A stretch of DNA of 7,656 nt, taken from an uncultured Lachnospiraceae bacterium (GTDB lineage Bacteria; Bacillota; Clostridia; Lachnospirales; Lachnospiraceae). The stretch covers positions 1 to 7,656 of the forward strand of contig URRQ01000067.1 in the NCBI GenBank assembly GCA_900550235.1, in the 5' to 3' direction. This document shows, in pieces, positions 6,645 through 7,656 of the stretch. Made by a program: the position numbers and the translations under genes. The notes under the pieces were generated by a model. That model had not been told where the DNA came from and did no database searches. It was given only the letters and a program-made list of their open reading frames with translations. Within the stretch, counting starts at the first letter, position 1, and each line of letters starts with the position of its first letter.

Positions 6645-6686
6645 AAAAAATCAGGAAATTACGCATATGCGAAATCGCCTGATTCT
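6645..6686 (-). terminator. Strong terminator hairpin after the 33-codon ORF, before the MFS gene
   Basis: On the minus strand AATCAGG (arm at 6684-6678) pairs with CCTGATT (6655-6649). The inner stem ATTTCGCAT/ATGCGTAAT has one mismatch. The hairpin is followed by a run of T from the overlapping stem end onward (TTTTTTATTATA). It would end transcripts of the 33-codon ORF about 85 nt before the MFS start codon. On the plus strand there is no T tract, so it works in one direction. Confidence 0.85.
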
Positions 6687-6720
6687 ACGGAATTATGCAT
6701 TTATCTTTCTATCGGTTGTT

Positions 6721-6822
6721 TTAATACCTAAAAATAAGCGCAGTAATCCCGTAAACGCTTAATTTATCTCTTTTTGACAGACAACTGCTGCTGCAAATTG
6801 GTGTATAACCGAATCCGTTCAT
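6721..6822 (-). CDS. Small ORF of 33 codons with strong expression signals, function unknown
   Basis: The ATG at 6822 is preceded by AAGGAGGTG, close to the best possible Shine-Dalgarno match, at normal spacing. Upstream is a near-consensus promoter, and 37 nt after the TAA a strong terminator begins, so signals and ORF form one complete unit. The peptide begins MNGFGYTPICSSSCLSKRDK and ends LSVYGITALIFRY. It has a CSSSC pair near the N-terminus, a basic KRDK stretch and a moderately hydrophobic C-terminal third. I recognise no family: it lacks the pattern of SCIFF, AgrD-like or toxin peptides. Because the next gene is an MFS transporter, it could be a leader peptide whose translation controls the terminator. 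It could also be a free small protein. The coding call rests on the signals, not on homology. Confidence 0.5.
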   Translation of the reverse strand: MNGFGYTPICSSSCLSKRDKLSVYGITALIFRY

Positions 6823-6851
6823 ACTGCACCTCCTTCTCTTTTAATCCTAAT

Positions 6852-6881
6852 TATAACGCAAATAAATGCTTTTTTTCAACT
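6852..6881 (-). promoter_or_regulatory. Sigma-A promoter of the 33-codon ORF
   Basis: On the minus strand TTGAAA (6881-6876) and a perfect TATAAT (6857-6852) are 18 bp apart. Transcription would start near 6845, leaving about 23 nt of leader that contains the AAGGAGGTG ribosome site. The A-rich stretch next to the -35 box is typical of strong Firmicute promoters. Confidence 0.7.
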
Positions 6882-6903
6882 CTTGGTTCAAAATTTTTAC
6901 TTC

Positions 6904-7059
6904 TTACCTTATAAGACATAATACTGTAACTGATGGCGCTTTCTCTTCCACCTCATCACCATACGCATATTCAATTTCCATATAAATCGTTGGATATCCA
7001 TCAGAATCTATGAATTCTGCATTTGCGAAATCGTAATAATACCCATCTTCATGATACAT
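6904..7059 (-). CDS. Unrecognised 51-codon ORF, possibly a gene remnant
   Basis: An acidic ORF, beginning MYHEDGYYYDFANAEF and ending APSVTVLCLIR, rich in Tyr, Asp and Glu in a protein-like pattern. Its ATG (7059) overlaps the end of the second frame of the broken XRE gene (TGA at 7051-7049), and an in-frame GTG at 7071 follows directly on a stop. Neither start has a convincing ribosome site, so it would need translational coupling or is the 3' end of a gene whose front is lost. It lies in the same frame as the XRE start codon. I recognise no domain. The balanced residue use argues for a real or once-real coding sequence rather than chance. Confidence 0.35.
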   Translation of the reverse strand: MYHEDGYYYDFANAEFIDSDGYPTIYMEIEYAYGDEVEEKAPSVTVLCLIR

Positions 7060-7218
7060 CAAACCCGTCACTTATTAAAATCAATGTTTGAAGATCCGGA
7101 TAACTTTTTTCATTTTCCCAATTGGAAACTGTCTTGTAACATGAAATCTTTTTCCAAACTGTTCTTGTGACAGATTATTTTCTTTTCGTATTTTCTGAAT
7201 CTGTTTTCCGATTTCCAT
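7049..7218 (-). pseudogene. Broken XRE-family helix-turn-helix regulator
   Basis: The ATG at 7218 has an AAAGGTGG ribosome site 8 nt upstream and opens a typical Cro/CI HTH: MEIGKQIQKIRKENNLSQEQ, then FGKRFHVTRQ. After Q30 the frame is lost and stops at TGA 7083-7081. One frame over, the domain continues as VSNWENEKSYPDLQTLILIS and DGFDVS, ending at TGA 7051-7049. The family normally reads VTRQTVSNWE, so four bases are missing near 7128-7131. Restoring a second ACAG beside the existing one repairs it exactly, as expected of deletion between tandem 4-nt copies. Even repaired, the protein stops at DVS, before the LDNLI-type end usual in this group, so a second lesion is likely. A promoter and ribosome site remain in place. 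It is probably non-functional. Confidence 0.75.
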
Positions 7219-7265
7219 ACACTCATCCACCTTTCATTTAAAGCCAACTCTCTTCTTTTGCTATC

Positions 7266-7293
7266 ATCATACAATAAATCTAGATGAACTCAA
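7266..7293 (-). promoter_or_regulatory. Probable promoter of the broken XRE gene
   Basis: On the minus strand TTGAGT (7293-7288) and TATGAT (7271-7266) are separated by 16 bp. The start would be near 7259, about 40 nt before the ATG at 7218. It lies downstream of the tuf terminator, so the XRE remnant had its own transcription start. Confidence 0.5.
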
Positions 7294-7345
7294 AGCAAAT
7301 GTTCTGTTTTATCAATGAAATCACAGGCAAAAAATCTTTGATAGC

Positions 7346-7376
7346 AAAAAACCCCAGAGACTTTCGCCTCTGGGGT
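7346..7376 (-). terminator. Terminator of tuf
   Basis: On the minus strand ACCCCAGAG (7376-7368) and CTCTGGGGT (7359-7351) form a perfect 9-bp stem with an 8-base loop, followed by TTTTTT and then GC. It begins 36 nt after the tuf stop codon and is a textbook intrinsic terminator. Confidence 0.95.
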
Positions 7377-7411
7377 AAATTTTGAGTAAATATTTTGTTT
7401 ACAGACTATGA

Positions 7412-7656
7412 TTACTCGATGATTGTAGCAACACGTCCTGAACCTACTGTACGTCCACCTTCACGGATAGCGAAACGTAATCCCTGTTCCATAGCAACTG
7501 GGTGAATCAGTTCGATTGTCATTTCTACGTTGTCACCAGGCATGCACATTTCAACACCTTCTGGAAGTTCGCAAACACCTGTAACGTCTGTTGTTCTGAA
7601 ATAGAACTGTGGACGATAGTTGTTGAAGAATGGAGTATGACGTCCACCTTCATCTT
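7412..7656 (-). CDS. tuf: Elongation factor Tu, C-terminal part (partial)
   Basis: The last 80 codons and TAA stop of EF-Tu; the rest lies beyond the window edge. EF-Tu is the GTPase that brings aminoacyl-tRNA to the ribosome. The visible part is domain 3, with the highly conserved stretches GGRHTPFFNNYRPQFYFRTT, DVTG, MPGDNVEM, ELIHPVAMEQGLRFAIREGG and the terminal RTVGSGRVATIIE. The match to the family is nearly complete, with no break. Codon choice is typical of a highly expressed gene (many GGT, GAA, CGT, GTT). A strong terminator follows, so the genes to its left are separate units. The GTP-binding domain cannot be seen here. Confidence 0.98.
   Translation of the reverse strand, partial: DEGGRHTPFFNNYRPQFYFRTTDVTGVCELPEGVEMCMPGDNVEMTIELIHPVAMEQGLRFAIREGGRTVGSGRVATIIE

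Noticed and set aside
6645..6845. A metabolite riboswitch before the MFS gene
   Set aside because: The leader before the hairpin is occupied by the ORF with its ribosome site, and I see no conserved riboswitch core or T-box motif; a peptide leader or small gene fits better.
6904..7218. Toxin-antitoxin pair made of the XRE fragment and the 51-codon ORF
   Set aside because: The HTH gene is frameshifted and the ORF has no toxin or antitoxin motif or ribosome site; kept only as one possibility in the findings.

Overview
The window looks like chromosomal DNA from a low-G+C Gram-positive gut anaerobe, most likely a member of the Lachnospiraceae (Clostridia). The evidence is strong AGGAGG-type ribosome sites, sigma-A promoters, U-tailed terminators, a YtrA-type GntR regulator paired with an ABC ATPase, a small XRE regulator of a type common in that family, and a cytoplasmic DUF1680 glycosidase. 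The exact genus cannot be read from the sequence. Every gene is on the minus strand except one small XRE regulator.

Right edge, 7656 to 7346 (minus): the last 80 codons of tuf (elongation factor Tu) and its terminator. Next, 7218 to 6904, is a decayed stretch. It holds an XRE regulator broken by what looks like a 4-nt deletion, which also lacks its usual C-terminal end, followed by an unrecognised 51-codon ORF. Then 6881 to 6645 is a compact unit not listed by ordinary gene calling: a near-consensus promoter, a strong Shine-Dalgarno site, a 33-codon ORF and a long hairpin with a U tract. It lies just upstream of an MFS transporter gene (6562 to 5355), so it could be an attenuating leader or a small independent gene. 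The transporter itself is split by a -1 shift at a U-UUU-UUA heptamer inside transmembrane segment 6.

Middle, 5345 to 1741 (minus): a promoter carrying a palindrome drives a 739-residue GH127/GH146-type (DUF1680) beta-L-arabinofuranosidase-like enzyme. It has two N-terminal Ig-like domains and no signal peptide. It is followed by a YqhD/YugJ-type NADPH-dependent iron/zinc alcohol dehydrogenase with all four metal ligands. The two may be partly co-transcribed: no terminator separates them, although the dehydrogenase has its own extended -10 promoter. A hairpin at 1741-1776 ends the plus-strand XRE gene (1496-1723) and sits between it and the convergent dehydrogenase.

Left edge, 1340 to 1 (minus): a GntR/YtrA-family repressor, an ABC ATPase and the first 17 codons of the probable ABC permease form a tightly packed operon. 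Its promoter (TTGACA-N17-TATACT) lies inside an array of five AACAGT/ACTGTT half-sites spaced 10 to 11 bp apart, a clear candidate for autoregulation.

The strongest leads for something new are the 33-codon unit and its relation to the split transporter, the phased operator array, and the Ig-bearing cytoplasmic glycosidase. I found no CRISPR array, insertion sequence, phage gene, tRNA or rRNA. No gene-free stretch is longer than about 300 bases.
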